64,000 nt of DNA from Clostridiales bacterium (GTDB taxonomy: Bacteria; Bacillota; Clostridia; Oscillospirales; Acutalibacteraceae), in NCBI GenBank assembly GCA_021199275.1, contig JAJQIJ010000001.1:1-64000 (forward strand). The letters are read 5' to 3'. The first letter of the stretch is position 1; the number at the start of each line of letters is the position of its first letter. Position numbers and translations under genes: made by a program. Of the stretch, positions 35,176-43,889 are shown in pieces. The notes beneath the pieces were generated by a model. That model did no database searches and was not told the DNA's origin. It saw nothing but the letters and a program-made list of their open reading frames with translations.

Positions 35176-35204
35176 TTGACTTTTTTGGGTAAATTAAGTA
35201 AAAT
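35176..35204 (+). promoter_or_regulatory. SigA-type promoter of pfkA
   Basis: TTGACT and TAAAAT are separated by 17 bp, with a leader of about 130 nt before the start codon. Confidence 0.8.
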
Positions 35205-35339
35205 ATGGAAAGTTGCATATACCGCCTGCCCGGGCTTTAAATTAAGCAAAGCTGCCGGTAATCAGTAAAAACGCCGGGCTTTGATTCCGGGCGGACAATA
35301 AAAATGATTTTAATGATTTTAAGGAAAAGGGGAATTGTT

Positions 35340-36308
35340 ATGAAAACCATAGCTGTATTGACAAGCGGCGGTGACGCGCCCGGCATGAATGCCGCAGTGC
35401 GCGCCGTGGTAAGAACTGCCTGTGTTAACGGAATTCGTGTGCTGGGTGTTCTCAGGGGTTATAACGGGCTTATTAACGGCGACTTTGTCGAACTTGATTT
35501 ACGTTCGGTTTCAGACATTATTCACAGGGGCGGCACAAAGCTTTACAGCGCGCGCTCTGTTGAATTTGCCACAGAGGAAGGCATGCGCAAAGCAATTCGC
35601 ACCTGCCAGGAACACGGAATAGAGGGCGTTGTCGTAATAGGCGGCGACGGCTCTTTCAGGGGCGCGAGAGACCTGTCAAAGCGCGGAATTCCGTGCGTGG
35701 GCATTCCCGGCACAATTGACAATGACATTGCCTGCTGCGATTACACAATAGGCTATGACACCTGCCTTAACACCATTATGGAATGTGTTGACAGGGTGCG
35801 CGACACTACTGAATCTCACGACAGGTGCACTGTTGTTGAAGTAATGGGCCGCCGTGCCGGTTATCTTGCACTTAATGCAGGCATAGCAGTCGGCGCAACG
35901 TCAATTCTTATTCCTGAAATTGAATTTGACATTCAAAAAGATGTAATTGAAAGAATGCAGCGCACACAGCGCGCGGAAAAAAAGCATTTTCTTGTTGTTG
36001 TGGCCGAAGGGGTGGGCGTTGACGTCACCAAGCTTGCAGAGGAAATCCAGTCAAAAACCGGCGTTGAGTCGCGCGCGTGTATACTGGGGCATATTCAAAG
36101 GGGCGGCTCTCCCACCGTGCAAGACAGGGTTATGGCCACCAGAATGGGGCATTATGCCGTTAAAGAGCTGCTTATGAAAAATATCGGCAACCGCATTGTG
36201 GCGTCGCAAAAGGGCGATATAGTTGATTTCGACATTTTTGAAGCGCTCAGCAAAGAAAAGCACATTGACAGGGAACTTTATCAAACCGCAATGGACGTTT
36301 CCATTTAA
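35340..36308 (+). CDS. pfkA: ATP-dependent 6-phosphofructokinase
   Basis: This 322-residue enzyme phosphorylates fructose-6-phosphate in glycolysis. It shows LTSGGDAPGMNAAVRAVVR, GGDGSFRGA (ATP site), GIPGTIDNDIACCDYTIGYD (catalytic TIDND), and VVEVMGRRAGYLA. The single-subunit length and GGDGS fit the ATP-dependent group. ATG at 35340 follows AAGGAAAAGGGG; ATG at 35304 would bury that binding site. It is under its own promoter at 35176-35204 downstream of dnaE. Confidence 0.96.
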   Translation: MKTIAVLTSGGDAPGMNAAVRAVVRTACVNGIRVLGVLRGYNGLINGDFVELDLRSVSDIIHRGGTKLYSARSVEFATEEGMRKAIRTCQEHGIEGVVVIGGDGSFRGARDLSKRGIPCVGIPGTIDNDIACCDYTIGYDTCLNTIMECVDRVRDTTESHDRCTVVEVMGRRAGYLALNAGIAVGATSILIPEIEFDIQKDVIERMQRTQRAEKKHFLVVVAEGVGVDVTKLAEEIQSKTGVESRACILGHIQRGGSPTVQDRVMATRMGHYAVKELLMKNIGNRIVASQKGDIVDFDIFEALSKEKHIDRELYQTAMDVSI

Positions 36309-36323
36309 ATTCATAACTTAAAA

Positions 36324-36357
36324 CTGCGGGCAGCAGCCCGCAGCTTTTTATTTTTTG
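36324..36357 (+). terminator. Rho-independent terminator of pfkA
   Basis: CTGCGGGC and GCCCGCAG form a perfect stem with an AGCA loop, followed by CTTTTTATTTTTT. It separates pfkA from the convergent MocR gene. Confidence 0.9.
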
Positions 36358-36364
36358 CCGCCTC

Positions 36365-37630
36365 TCATCGCAAAGATGCTTTCAGCGCGCCAACAGCGGC
36401 TTTTAAATCGCCGCTTTTTATTGATGCGCTGCTAAGCACAAGGCGCAGCCGGCCGTTTTCACAGCTGTCAATGTTGACGGCTGTTTTATTTTTTGCAAAG
36501 CTTTCCGGTTCGCCGCAAAATGGTATTTCCATAATGATTTGCAGCATGTTTTCGCTTATTTGAATTTTCGCATTGCTGAATTCGCATTGCAGCAGCGCAT
36601 ATAATTCCCTTGTCTTTGACGTGTAAAAGCGCCGCGTTTTTCTTATTTGGGCTTTCAGGTGCCCGTCTCTTATATATTGGCTCAGCGCCAGCTGTTCCGT
36701 TTTACTTGCGGTTTGGTTGTATTTATATATGCTTTGCGTAAATTCATCTGCAAGCTTTCGTGTAAGCACCATAAAGCTGATTCTTATTGACGGCAGCAAA
36801 AGCTTTGAAAAAGAGCCCATGTAAACCACGTTTTTTCCGCCCGAAAGCGCATAGAGAGACGGCGCCGGCTGGGTGTTGTAAAGAAAGTCGCTTTCATAGT
36901 CGTCTTCAATAATAAGACTGCCGGTTTTTGCCGAATAATTTACAAGCTCATGCCGCCTTTTGTTTGGCATAACGCTGCCCCAGTGAGTCATGTGAGACGG
37001 CGACACATAAATAATGTCCGCGTCTTTATATCTGTAATGAACGTCAAAGCCATAGTCGCCGAAAACGGCGGCGCCTTGCCTGAAGCTGGCGGCAGGCAGA
37101 GACACCGTGCCTTTTTTTTCAAGCAGCGAACAAAGTATATTAAGTAAGGTGTAAGTTCCGGCGCCAACCACAATGCGCTCAGGCGCCGCCGCCACGTTTC
37201 GTTTTTCCCTTATATAATCTGAAATAGCACACCTGAGCTCATATTCGCCCTGTGCAGGGCTGTAGGAAAGCAGCTTTTCGTCATCTCTCAGCGCGCTTTT
37301 CATATATCTTTTCCAAAGGGCAAAATTAAAACTGTCTCTGTCTGCCGTTTCGCCTGTAAAATTATAAAGAATTTCATCTTGAGCGGCGTTTTTGTTTTCG
37401 CTTTCCTTAGGCTGGCTTTTATATTCAACATAATAGCCGCTTTGCGGCACTGATATTATGTAGCCGTCAGCCGAAAGTTCAAAATATGCGTTTTGCACCG
37501 TTGTTCTGCTGACTGAGTAAAGTTCACCCGCCTGCCTTACAGACGGCAGCTTTCTGCCATATTCTATTTGCCCGCTTGTGATTTGCTCTTTTAAATGGTT
37601 ATATAACATATTGTATTTGAAATTTGCCAT
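36365..37630 (-). CDS. MocR/PdxR-type GntR regulator with aminotransferase domain
   Basis: This 421-residue protein has a GntR winged helix at residues 1-75 (KLPSVRQAGELYSVSRTTVQ) and a fold-type I aminotransferase domain. The PLP lysine is in YMGSFSKLLLPSIR, and IIEDDYESDFLYNT and SPSHMTHWGSVM are conserved. MocR regulators sense PLP and control B6 metabolism genes. It is divergent from a pyridoxine kinase gene and an ECF S component, with 138 bp between, so it is probably a PdxR-type activator of B6 uptake and salvage. Confidence 0.92.
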   Translation of the reverse strand: MANFKYNMLYNHLKEQITSGQIEYGRKLPSVRQAGELYSVSRTTVQNAYFELSADGYIISVPQSGYYVEYKSQPKESENKNAAQDEILYNFTGETADRDSFNFALWKRYMKSALRDDEKLLSYSPAQGEYELRCAISDYIREKRNVAAAPERIVVGAGTYTLLNILCSLLEKKGTVSLPAASFRQGAAVFGDYGFDVHYRYKDADIIYVSPSHMTHWGSVMPNKRRHELVNYSAKTGSLIIEDDYESDFLYNTQPAPSLYALSGGKNVVYMGSFSKLLLPSIRISFMVLTRKLADEFTQSIYKYNQTASKTEQLALSQYIRDGHLKAQIRKTRRFYTSKTRELYALLQCEFSNAKIQISENMLQIIMEIPFCGEPESFAKNKTAVNIDSCENGRLRLVLSSASIKSGDLKAAVGALKASLR

Positions 37631-37664
37631 AAACTGTACCCTAAAAAAATATTAAAATTATGTC

Positions 37665-37695
37665 TATAATTAGTGACACAGGTATTATATAATAC
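37665..37695 (+). promoter_or_regulatory. pdxK promoter region, probably activator-dependent
   Basis: TATAAT lies at 37688-37693 inside the perfect palindrome GTATTATATAATAC (37682-37695). The -35 position (37665-37670) has no consensus, which would fit activation by the divergent MocR protein. A second small hairpin, CGGCGTTT with AAACGCCG, lies at 37733-37750 in the leader. Confidence 0.45.
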
Positions 37696-37768
37696 AAATT
37701 GAAAATAATCAAGGGCCATTGGTTAATTCACGCGGCGTTTTCAAACGCCGTTTCAAGGGGGACTGCCG

Positions 37769-38533
37769 GTGAAAAAAATAGCGCTTATTAATGACTTGTC
37801 GGGTTTCGGCAAATGTTCGCTGCTGGTGCAGATTTCCGTGCTGTCAGCTTTGGGTGTTGAAACACACCCGCTGCCAACCGCCGTGCTTTCAAACCAAAGC
37901 GAATATGACAGCTTTGCCATTGCAGAGCTGACTGAATATATGCCTGCGTTTATGGCCGAATGGCAAAAGCTCGGCGCCCGGTTTGACGGCATTTTAACAG
38001 GCTATTTTTCAAATGAAAAGCAGGTTGACTATGCCCTTAGCTTAGTTGAAAGCAACGGCGGCGTTTTGCTGGCAGACCCGGTTATGGGCTCGCAGGGCAG
38101 GCGCTATGACGGCTTTTCAGATTCTCTTTGCAGTAAAATTGCCGGCTTGTGCTTCAGGGCTGATATCGTTACGCCGAATGTTACCGAACTGCAAATTCTG
38201 AGCGGTGAAAGTGGCATTGAAGCCGGCGCGCGGCGGCTGCTGGCAGCGGGTGTAAAAAATGTTGTGGTAACCGGCATAAGGGAAAACGGCGAAATAAAAA
38301 ACGCGGTTTTTTCAGCCGGCTGTTCTCAAATTATATCTGCCCCATGCCATGGCGGCAGCTATTCCGGCACGGGCGACATTTTCAGCGCGCTTACCTTGGG
38401 CTTTTATATTAACGGCGCCGGCATTTGCGAAGCTGTTCGCCGCGCCGCCGATTTCGTTGCCATGTGCGCTGAAAACACAGAAAGCAAAAACAAAAACGAC
38501 GGTGTTGATTTTGAAAAATTTATTAAGCTTTAG
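37769..38533 (+). CDS. pdxK: Pyridoxine/pyridoxamine/pyridoxal kinase
   Basis: This 254-residue ribokinase-fold kinase shows NDLSGFGKCSLLVQISVLSA, the PdxY/PdxK start pattern, LADPVMGSQGRRYDGF, and GGSYSGTGDIFSA, which contains the GTGD catalytic aspartate. It phosphorylates B6 vitamers. It is divergent from the MocR gene and followed within 12 nt by an ECF S component, making a B6 uptake and salvage unit. GGGGGACTGCCG precedes the GTG start. Confidence 0.92.
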   Translation: MKKIALINDLSGFGKCSLLVQISVLSALGVETHPLPTAVLSNQSEYDSFAIAELTEYMPAFMAEWQKLGARFDGILTGYFSNEKQVDYALSLVESNGGVLLADPVMGSQGRRYDGFSDSLCSKIAGLCFRADIVTPNVTELQILSGESGIEAGARRLLAAGVKNVVVTGIRENGEIKNAVFSAGCSQIISAPCHGGSYSGTGDIFSALTLGFYINGAGICEAVRRAADFVAMCAENTESKNKNDGVDFEKFIKL

Positions 38534-38545
38534 GGGGAAATTATT

Positions 38546-39049
38546 ATGAATAAAAATTTAAGAAAAATGGTAACTGCGGGGCTTTTCGCAGCAATGATTT
38601 TCGTGTTTACATATTTTATTAAAGTTCCGGTTGCTTCCGGCTATGTGCATTTGGGCGACGCGCTTATATATGTTTGTGCATGCATTATAGGCGGCCCGTG
38701 GGCAATACTTGCCGGCGCAATAGGAGAGGGGCTTGCAGATTTGGTGGGCGGTTATGCGGCATATGCGCCCGCAACAATAATTGTAAAAGCTCTTATAGCA
38801 CTGCCATTCATTTTTACCGGCGCAAAAAAAGAAAAAATTCTTACCCCCGCCACGGCTCTTATGACTGTGCCGGCAGGGCTGATTACCGTGGGCGGCTATT
38901 TTATTGCAGACTTGATTATTGATAAAAGTTATGCTATAGTTGATATTCCCGGCAATATCATTCAGGCAGTCGGCAGCGCGGTTTTATTTGTTATTATTGC
39001 CGCCGCGTTTGACGCTGTAAAAATAAAATCAAAAATCAGCTTGAAATGA
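38546..39049 (+). CDS. ECF transporter S component, probable B6 vitamer uptake
   Basis: This 167-residue membrane protein has about six transmembrane helices and the S component pattern MVTAGLFAAMIFVFTYF, VHLGDALIYVCACIIGGPWA, then GAIGEGLADLVGG. It binds a vitamin and needs the general EcfA/EcfT module encoded elsewhere. Because it is 12 nt downstream of the pyridoxine kinase gene and near a MocR regulator, pyridoxine-like specificity is inferred. The binding site AGGGGGAAA is strong. Confidence 0.85.
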   Translation: MNKNLRKMVTAGLFAAMIFVFTYFIKVPVASGYVHLGDALIYVCACIIGGPWAILAGAIGEGLADLVGGYAAYAPATIIVKALIALPFIFTGAKKEKILTPATALMTVPAGLITVGGYFIADLIIDKSYAIVDIPGNIIQAVGSAVLFVIIAAAFDAVKIKSKISLK

Positions 39050-39058
39050 GGAATAAAA

Positions 39059-39670
39059 ATGGCTGACATTATTTACACGCTTGAGGGCGGCGTTTATTTC
39101 AACATTACCAACAAATGCCCCTGCGCATGTTCGTTTTGCATAAGAAAAAAAGGCGACGCCGTCGGCAGCGCAAAGCGCCTTTGGCATGACGCCGAGCCAA
39201 CATTTGCCCAAATCAGGGCTGCGGTTGACAGCTTCGATTTTTCAGCTGTTGACAAAGCGGTGTTTTGCGGTTACGGCGAACCGACTGCGGCATATGACAA
39301 TTTGATTTCCACAGCGAAATATCTGAAAAAAGTAAACCCGCGCATAAAGCTCAGGCTGAACACAAACGGGCTTTCAGATTTAATAAACAAAAAAGAAACA
39401 GCCAAAGAAATCTGTTCTGTTATTGACATTATTTCAGTTTCGCTTAACGCGCCCACTGCCGAAAAATATGACAATATAACAAAAAACAAATTTTCCGGCG
39501 CAGCTTTCGGCGCGCTTATCAAATTTACCAAGGACTGCGTTGCCTGCGGCAACGAGGTTTATATGACTGTGGTAGACGTTATACCGCAAGATGAAATCGA
39601 ACTTTCGCGCGAAATTTGCCGCAGCTGCGGCGCAAAGTTCAGGCTGCGCTCATTTGCAAGGGGCAGGTAA
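39059..39670 (+). CDS. TatD-linked radical SAM protein
   Basis: This 203-residue protein has the radical SAM cluster motif Cys20-X3-Cys24-X2-Cys27 (NKCPCACSFCIRK). It also has AVFCGYGEPTAAYDNLISTA and LRLNTNGLSDLI. The length and pattern match the small TatD-associated radical SAM family. No tatD gene lies beside it here. The reaction is unknown. It is 9 nt after the ECF S component gene and may be read with it, although no functional link is known. Confidence 0.85.
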   Translation: MADIIYTLEGGVYFNITNKCPCACSFCIRKKGDAVGSAKRLWHDAEPTFAQIRAAVDSFDFSAVDKAVFCGYGEPTAAYDNLISTAKYLKKVNPRIKLRLNTNGLSDLINKKETAKEICSVIDIISVSLNAPTAEKYDNITKNKFSGAAFGALIKFTKDCVACGNEVYMTVVDVIPQDEIELSREICRSCGAKFRLRSFARGR

Positions 39671-39772
39671 TTTTCTTAACGGTATTTAACTTCAAGCCCT
39701 GAGCGCCTTGGGCACACCGGCGGCAAGGCAGGGGGGCGGCACATTTTTGCCAGTTTCGGTTTTAAGTGTCAG

Positions 39773-39810
39773 AAAAAAGACGGCGCTGAAAAATGCGTCG
39801 TCTTTTTATT
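39773..39810. terminator. Terminator between the radical SAM and O-antigen ligase-like genes
   Basis: AAAAGACGGCGC and GCGTCGTCTTTT pair with one G-T wobble around an 8-nt loop. T runs occur on both strands, serving the two convergent genes. Confidence 0.85.
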
Positions 39811-39866
39811 TTATTTAAATCAATCAAAATTTCTGCCTGCGGCAGACGGGGTCTTTTTAAACTTGG

Positions 39867-41243
39867 TTATTTTTCAAGTTCAACCATTTGCTTTAAGTCA
39901 TGCGAAGTGGCTTTTATGAAATCGCCCGTGCTTTTAATAAGAGTTTTGTCATAACACTGGCTGATTGCCTGAATAATGCCCATTGACATCATAAATAAAA
40001 TTATCTGTTTCGGCGAATTGAAAATAAAGTCAGTCATGCCGAAAAGCAAAAGTAAAACAAGGCTTGCAAAAATGCAGAAAATCAAGTCAAATTTTTTGCC
40101 GTTGTTTGCGTTGATTTCAAATATTTTGCCCACTGCGCAGGCAATTACCGCAACAAACAGCGCCACGCCTATTATGCCGAGCTCAGACCAAAATTCAAGT
40201 ATAAAGTTATGGGCATGCGGTTTGTCAAGCTGATATGATGCAAGCAGATATGCGCCTGTAGATTCGCAGCCGAAGCCAAGCCCGTAAATAAATGTGCTTA
40301 TGTGGTGAATAATATAGTCAAAAGCGCTGCCCCATATTTTCAGGTGCGCGCTGGTTGACTGCGGAGCGTCAGACGAGCCGGAATCCGGGTTTAAAATAAG
40401 CCCGTATCTTGTAAGAAGAGACGGCACAACAATAAGGCAGGTTGAAACGCCTATTCCGAAAAGCTCTTTTCCGTGGCGGCGAATTAAAACTATAAACATA
40501 AACAGCCAGCCTATAAGCACAATAAGGCAGGCGGAACGTGAAAGTGTGGAACTTATGCCGCCGCTTATAAGCAGGTTTGTAAACAGGTAAACGCATTTTG
40601 ATTTTTTTGTTTTTGCGTTTAAAAACAGATAAATTGAAATAGGAAACGCCAGCAAAAGATATGTGGCAAGAAGGTTTGGGTTTGAAAAGAAACCGCTTGC
40701 CCTGTCGTCAAAAGTGTTGGTGCGAATTTTAAACGGCAGCCATGTGTAAACAGCTTTATCTATAGCGCGGTAAAACGGGTTGGAAAGCACTAAGCTTTGG
40801 CTTATTACGTTATATTTATAAAGCAGGTAGGTAATTATCTGCACTGCCGCAACCGCGCTGTTTACCGCGGCGCCGGCGACTATTGTTTTTAAAACGGCGT
40901 TTATTTTTTGTTTTGTATTAGCCAGGTTAAAAATCATTACCTGAATTAAAAACATGCCCCACCACAGGAGTGCCATTGCAACTGTTTCCAGCTTTGTGTC
41001 TGACCACAGCGTGCTCAGCAGGGCAAACGCCATGAAAACCATTTCAAGCTTGCCCAGCGAGCCGACTTTTGCAAGCCTGCCTTCCCGAGACCATTGCCTT
41101 TTAAAAACTATGAATCCGGCAAACAAAACAAACGGGCTTATGTATTCGGGCAATATGGGAAACAGAAATACAGTGGCCAGCAGCCAGCACCAGGCCGGGT
41201 TGGCCCTGTAGCGGGTGCGCGCTTTTGTAACAAGTGATTTCAT
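39867..41243 (-). CDS. O-antigen ligase/polymerase-like membrane protein (Wzy_C family)
   Basis: This 458-residue protein has 10-12 transmembrane helices. It has a large loop after helix about 8 with KPHAHNFILEFWSELG near the active-site His of the family, and RASGFFSNPNLLATYLLLAF earlier, which fits O-antigen ligases and polymerases. It may link or polymerise a surface glycan. Of two adjacent ATGs I chose 41243, because AAGGGA lies 7 nt upstream, while 41249 leaves 1 nt. No other glycan assembly gene is adjacent. Confidence 0.85.
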   Translation of the reverse strand: MKSLVTKARTRYRANPAWCWLLATVFLFPILPEYISPFVLFAGFIVFKRQWSREGRLAKVGSLGKLEMVFMAFALLSTLWSDTKLETVAMALLWWGMFLIQVMIFNLANTKQKINAVLKTIVAGAAVNSAVAAVQIITYLLYKYNVISQSLVLSNPFYRAIDKAVYTWLPFKIRTNTFDDRASGFFSNPNLLATYLLLAFPISIYLFLNAKTKKSKCVYLFTNLLISGGISSTLSRSACLIVLIGWLFMFIVLIRRHGKELFGIGVSTCLIVVPSLLTRYGLILNPDSGSSDAPQSTSAHLKIWGSAFDYIIHHISTFIYGLGFGCESTGAYLLASYQLDKPHAHNFILEFWSELGIIGVALFVAVIACAVGKIFEINANNGKKFDLIFCIFASLVLLLLFGMTDFIFNSPKQIILFMMSMGIIQAISQCYDKTLIKSTGDFIKATSHDLKQMVELEK

Positions 41244-41321
41244 AATCATATCCCTTAAGCAAGCGAAAGCTGAACGTGAACCCTGTTCAGTTCTAATTCG
41301 GCTTGCCTGTTTAGTAACAAC

Positions 41322-41350
41322 ATCATACTATAAAAAGAACACTTTTTCAA
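41322..41350 (-). promoter_or_regulatory. SigA-type promoter of the O-antigen ligase-like gene
   Basis: On the minus strand, TTGAAA and TATGAT are separated by 17 bp, about 75 nt before the start codon. Confidence 0.75.
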
Positions 41351-41460
41351 TCTTTTTTTTGTTCGGGCGCAATTATACGCCGCTTATAACGTTAAAACAA
41401 AAGAAAATCACACAAATTGCCGCCCGGATTTAACATAATTGTTAATTTAATAAAATTCGG

Positions 41461-41489
41461 TTGAAAAATAATTATATATAAGTTATAAT
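41461..41489 (+). promoter_or_regulatory. SigA-type promoter of the first PpiC gene
   Basis: TTGAAA and a perfect TATAAT are separated by 17 bp. The leader of about 215 nt to the start has small inverted repeats only; nothing else is recognised in 41351-41709. Confidence 0.75.
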
Positions 41490-41709
41490 ATTCAAAAGAT
41501 GCCGCCGCCTTATGTTTTATGCCATTGGGCGCCTGCACCTTTTTGCGGGCGAAGCTGAATTTTCGCCCAAATGAAATAATGCACACATATTTGGAAAGCC
41601 TTGTGCGCTTTGCTTTTAACCCGGTGCGCCGGGGTGCCAAAGCACGGGGCTGACTGCGCCCGCGGCAAAACCGATTTTTTGCTATTTCAGGGCAGAAAGG
41701 CTTTTATGT

Positions 41710-43800
41710 ATGAAAAAAAATGAAAACACACAAAACCCGGAAAACAACGGGGCTGACATTTCAGCTGAAAACGAAACCGTGCAAGAAGCGCGCGCCAATG
41801 CGCTTGAAGTGGCTGAAATGATTAAGTCGCTGCCCGACCCAGAATCTCTTGCACAGCAAGATGAAGCACGGGTTAATGCCGCCGTTGAAGCTTATGATTC
41901 GCTTAATGATGACGAAAAAGTGCAGATTTCAAAGGAACTTATTGACATTCTGCAAGCCGCAATAGAAAAATGCGGCGCCGCTGTTACAAGCGAAAGCGGG
42001 CATAAAGAAGAGCCTAAACCGGACATAAAATATGAAACAAACGACAATTGGCAGTTTGAAGCCGAAGCGCCCACATTAAACAGTGAAATTGAACTTGGCG
42101 GAGAGGGCGGTTTTGTTGTTGACAGCCCTGTTAATACAGCGCCAAAGCAAAAAAAGAATAATTCAAAAAAGCAGGACTCGTCGAACACAATTGTAATAGA
42201 TAAAAAGCTGTTTAAAATAGTTGGATATGCCGTCCTTGGCGTAATTATAGCGGTTATTTTGGTGTTCGCCGGTATTTACTATTACACCGTGCCAAATAAC
42301 AATGAAAAAATGAACCCCGGCAACGTTGCTTTCAGTGTTGACGGCACAGATATTTCAGTCGGAATGTATAATTATTATTACGACTATCTTGTTTCCAGCT
42401 ATGAAACATATGCGTCTTACGGCTATTATGATTTGGACACCAGCACCAGCTATGCCGCGCAGTACACCACTGACGACGACGGAAATGAAATCACCTGGCT
42501 GCAAAGGTTTGAAGACGACACGGTTTACCAAATCAAATATCTTGCCGCATATTATAATGCGGGCGTTGAAGCCGGAATAACCCTGACAGACGAACAGCAG
42601 GAAACCATTGACACGCAGATAGCTTCAATAGAAGAAGCCGCTTCAAGCGCAGACCAAAGCGTAAACGAATATGTTGAAGAAAATTACGGCACATATTGCG
42701 GCATAAAAACAATTGAAAAAATACTTGAAATGAACTATATAGGCGAAAGCTATTATTACCAGGCACAGATACTTTTCAGCCCGACTGCCGAAGAAGCTGC
42801 CGAATATGCTGAAGAAAACAGCGAAACATATACTTCATGCTCATTTGGCTATCTTGAACTTGCCTATGATTCAACAGACGACGACACCATAGCAGCCAGC
42901 GTGGCCACGGCCGAAGAATATTGCGAAAAAATTTCAACTGTTGACGATATTATTGAGGTTTTGCCGGAAGCCTGCGCCGACCTGATTGAAGAATATATTT
43001 CATATGGCTATTTTACAGATGAAGAAGACGCGGTGGCACAGCTGTCTGAAGAGGTTGAAATCAGCCAGACAAAAACAGAGCTTGAAGAAGCGCTTGGCAC
43101 AGAAGTTGCCGAATGGCTGTTTAGCTCAGACACTGCCGTGGGCGACACGACATATACTATTGACGAAGATTACGGTTATATTTATGTGCTGCTGAAAACA
43201 GCAGAGCCCGCGTTTGATGAAACAGAACTTTATTCCGTAAGGCATATTTTAATAACCCCCGGTGAAGAGGAAGACACAGCCGAAGACACAGATACAGCCG
43301 AAGACACAGATACAGCCGAAGACACAGACGCCGAAGAGGAAGAAGACGCCGAAGCCACAGAGGAAGAGTGGGAAGCCGCACTGGAAGAAGCCAACAGCAT
43401 TCTCAGCGAATATAACAGCGGCGACAAAACCGAATATTCGTTTGCGCTGCTTGCCGAAGAATACAGCGATGACACTGAATCTACATCGTCAGGCTCAAGC
43501 GGGCTTTACGGCGGTTTATATGAGGGGATTTCGCTTGGCGATATGGTTTCGGAATTTGAAGATTGGGCCACGGCTGACGAACGGGTTTATGGCGATGTTG
43601 AAATAGTAAAGAGCGACTACGGCTACCACATTATGTATTTTGTGTTTGACGGGGCGACTTACCTTTACAATGCCGGCACCGATTTGCGCACTGAAAACGA
43701 AAACGCTTTTATTGAATCGCCCACGGTTAAAATGTGCAGCACAGGCTTTAAAAACACAAATACGGCAAAGCCGAGTTCAACCAGCACAACAAGTGAATAA
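41710..43800 (+). CDS. Membrane-anchored PpiC/PrsA-type peptidyl-prolyl isomerase, paralogue 1
   Basis: This 696-residue protein has a long acidic cytoplasmic tail (1-165), a transmembrane helix at about 169-193, and an extracytoplasmic chaperone-like helical part. A parvulin domain starts at SVRHILITP near residue 509 and ends with SGLYGGLYEGISLGDMV and DYGYHIMYF. An acidic repeat, EDTDTA three times, is inserted in the first loop of the parvulin domain. It should help folding of exported proteins. A paralogue follows, sharing TSYNYYF-like and SSGSSGL segments. The binding site is CAGAAAGGC. Confidence 0.88.
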   Translation: MKKNENTQNPENNGADISAENETVQEARANALEVAEMIKSLPDPESLAQQDEARVNAAVEAYDSLNDDEKVQISKELIDILQAAIEKCGAAVTSESGHKEEPKPDIKYETNDNWQFEAEAPTLNSEIELGGEGGFVVDSPVNTAPKQKKNNSKKQDSSNTIVIDKKLFKIVGYAVLGVIIAVILVFAGIYYYTVPNNNEKMNPGNVAFSVDGTDISVGMYNYYYDYLVSSYETYASYGYYDLDTSTSYAAQYTTDDDGNEITWLQRFEDDTVYQIKYLAAYYNAGVEAGITLTDEQQETIDTQIASIEEAASSADQSVNEYVEENYGTYCGIKTIEKILEMNYIGESYYYQAQILFSPTAEEAAEYAEENSETYTSCSFGYLELAYDSTDDDTIAASVATAEEYCEKISTVDDIIEVLPEACADLIEEYISYGYFTDEEDAVAQLSEEVEISQTKTELEEALGTEVAEWLFSSDTAVGDTTYTIDEDYGYIYVLLKTAEPAFDETELYSVRHILITPGEEEDTAEDTDTAEDTDTAEDTDAEEEEDAEATEEEWEAALEEANSILSEYNSGDKTEYSFALLAEEYSDDTESTSSGSSGLYGGLYEGISLGDMVSEFEDWATADERVYGDVEIVKSDYGYHIMYFVFDGATYLYNAGTDLRTENENAFIESPTVKMCSTGFKNTNTAKPSSTSTTSE
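43270..43332 (+). repeat. 18-bp tandem repeat encoding the acidic EDTDTA repeats
   Basis: GCCGAAGACACAGATACA occurs twice (43279-43296 and 43297-43314). A third, variant unit ending GACGCC lies at 43315-43332, and a partial unit precedes them. It is in frame within the parvulin loop. Confidence 0.9.
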
Positions 43801-43822
43801 AATTAAAAATTTCATTTAACGC

Positions 43823-43851
43823 TTGTAATATCTGAAAAAATAGTGTAAAAT
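43823..43851 (+). promoter_or_regulatory. SigA-type promoter of the second PpiC gene
   Basis: TTGTAA and TAAAAT are separated by 17 bp, 38 nt before the start codon, so the gene has its own promoter. Confidence 0.65.
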
Positions 43852-43889
43852 GTTAAAAAATAAGGTTTTAATAATGTGAGGGAAGCATA

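Noticed and set aside
43268..43332. CRISPR-like array
   Set aside because: The repeats are 18 bp, directly adjacent with no spacers, and in frame in a coding sequence.
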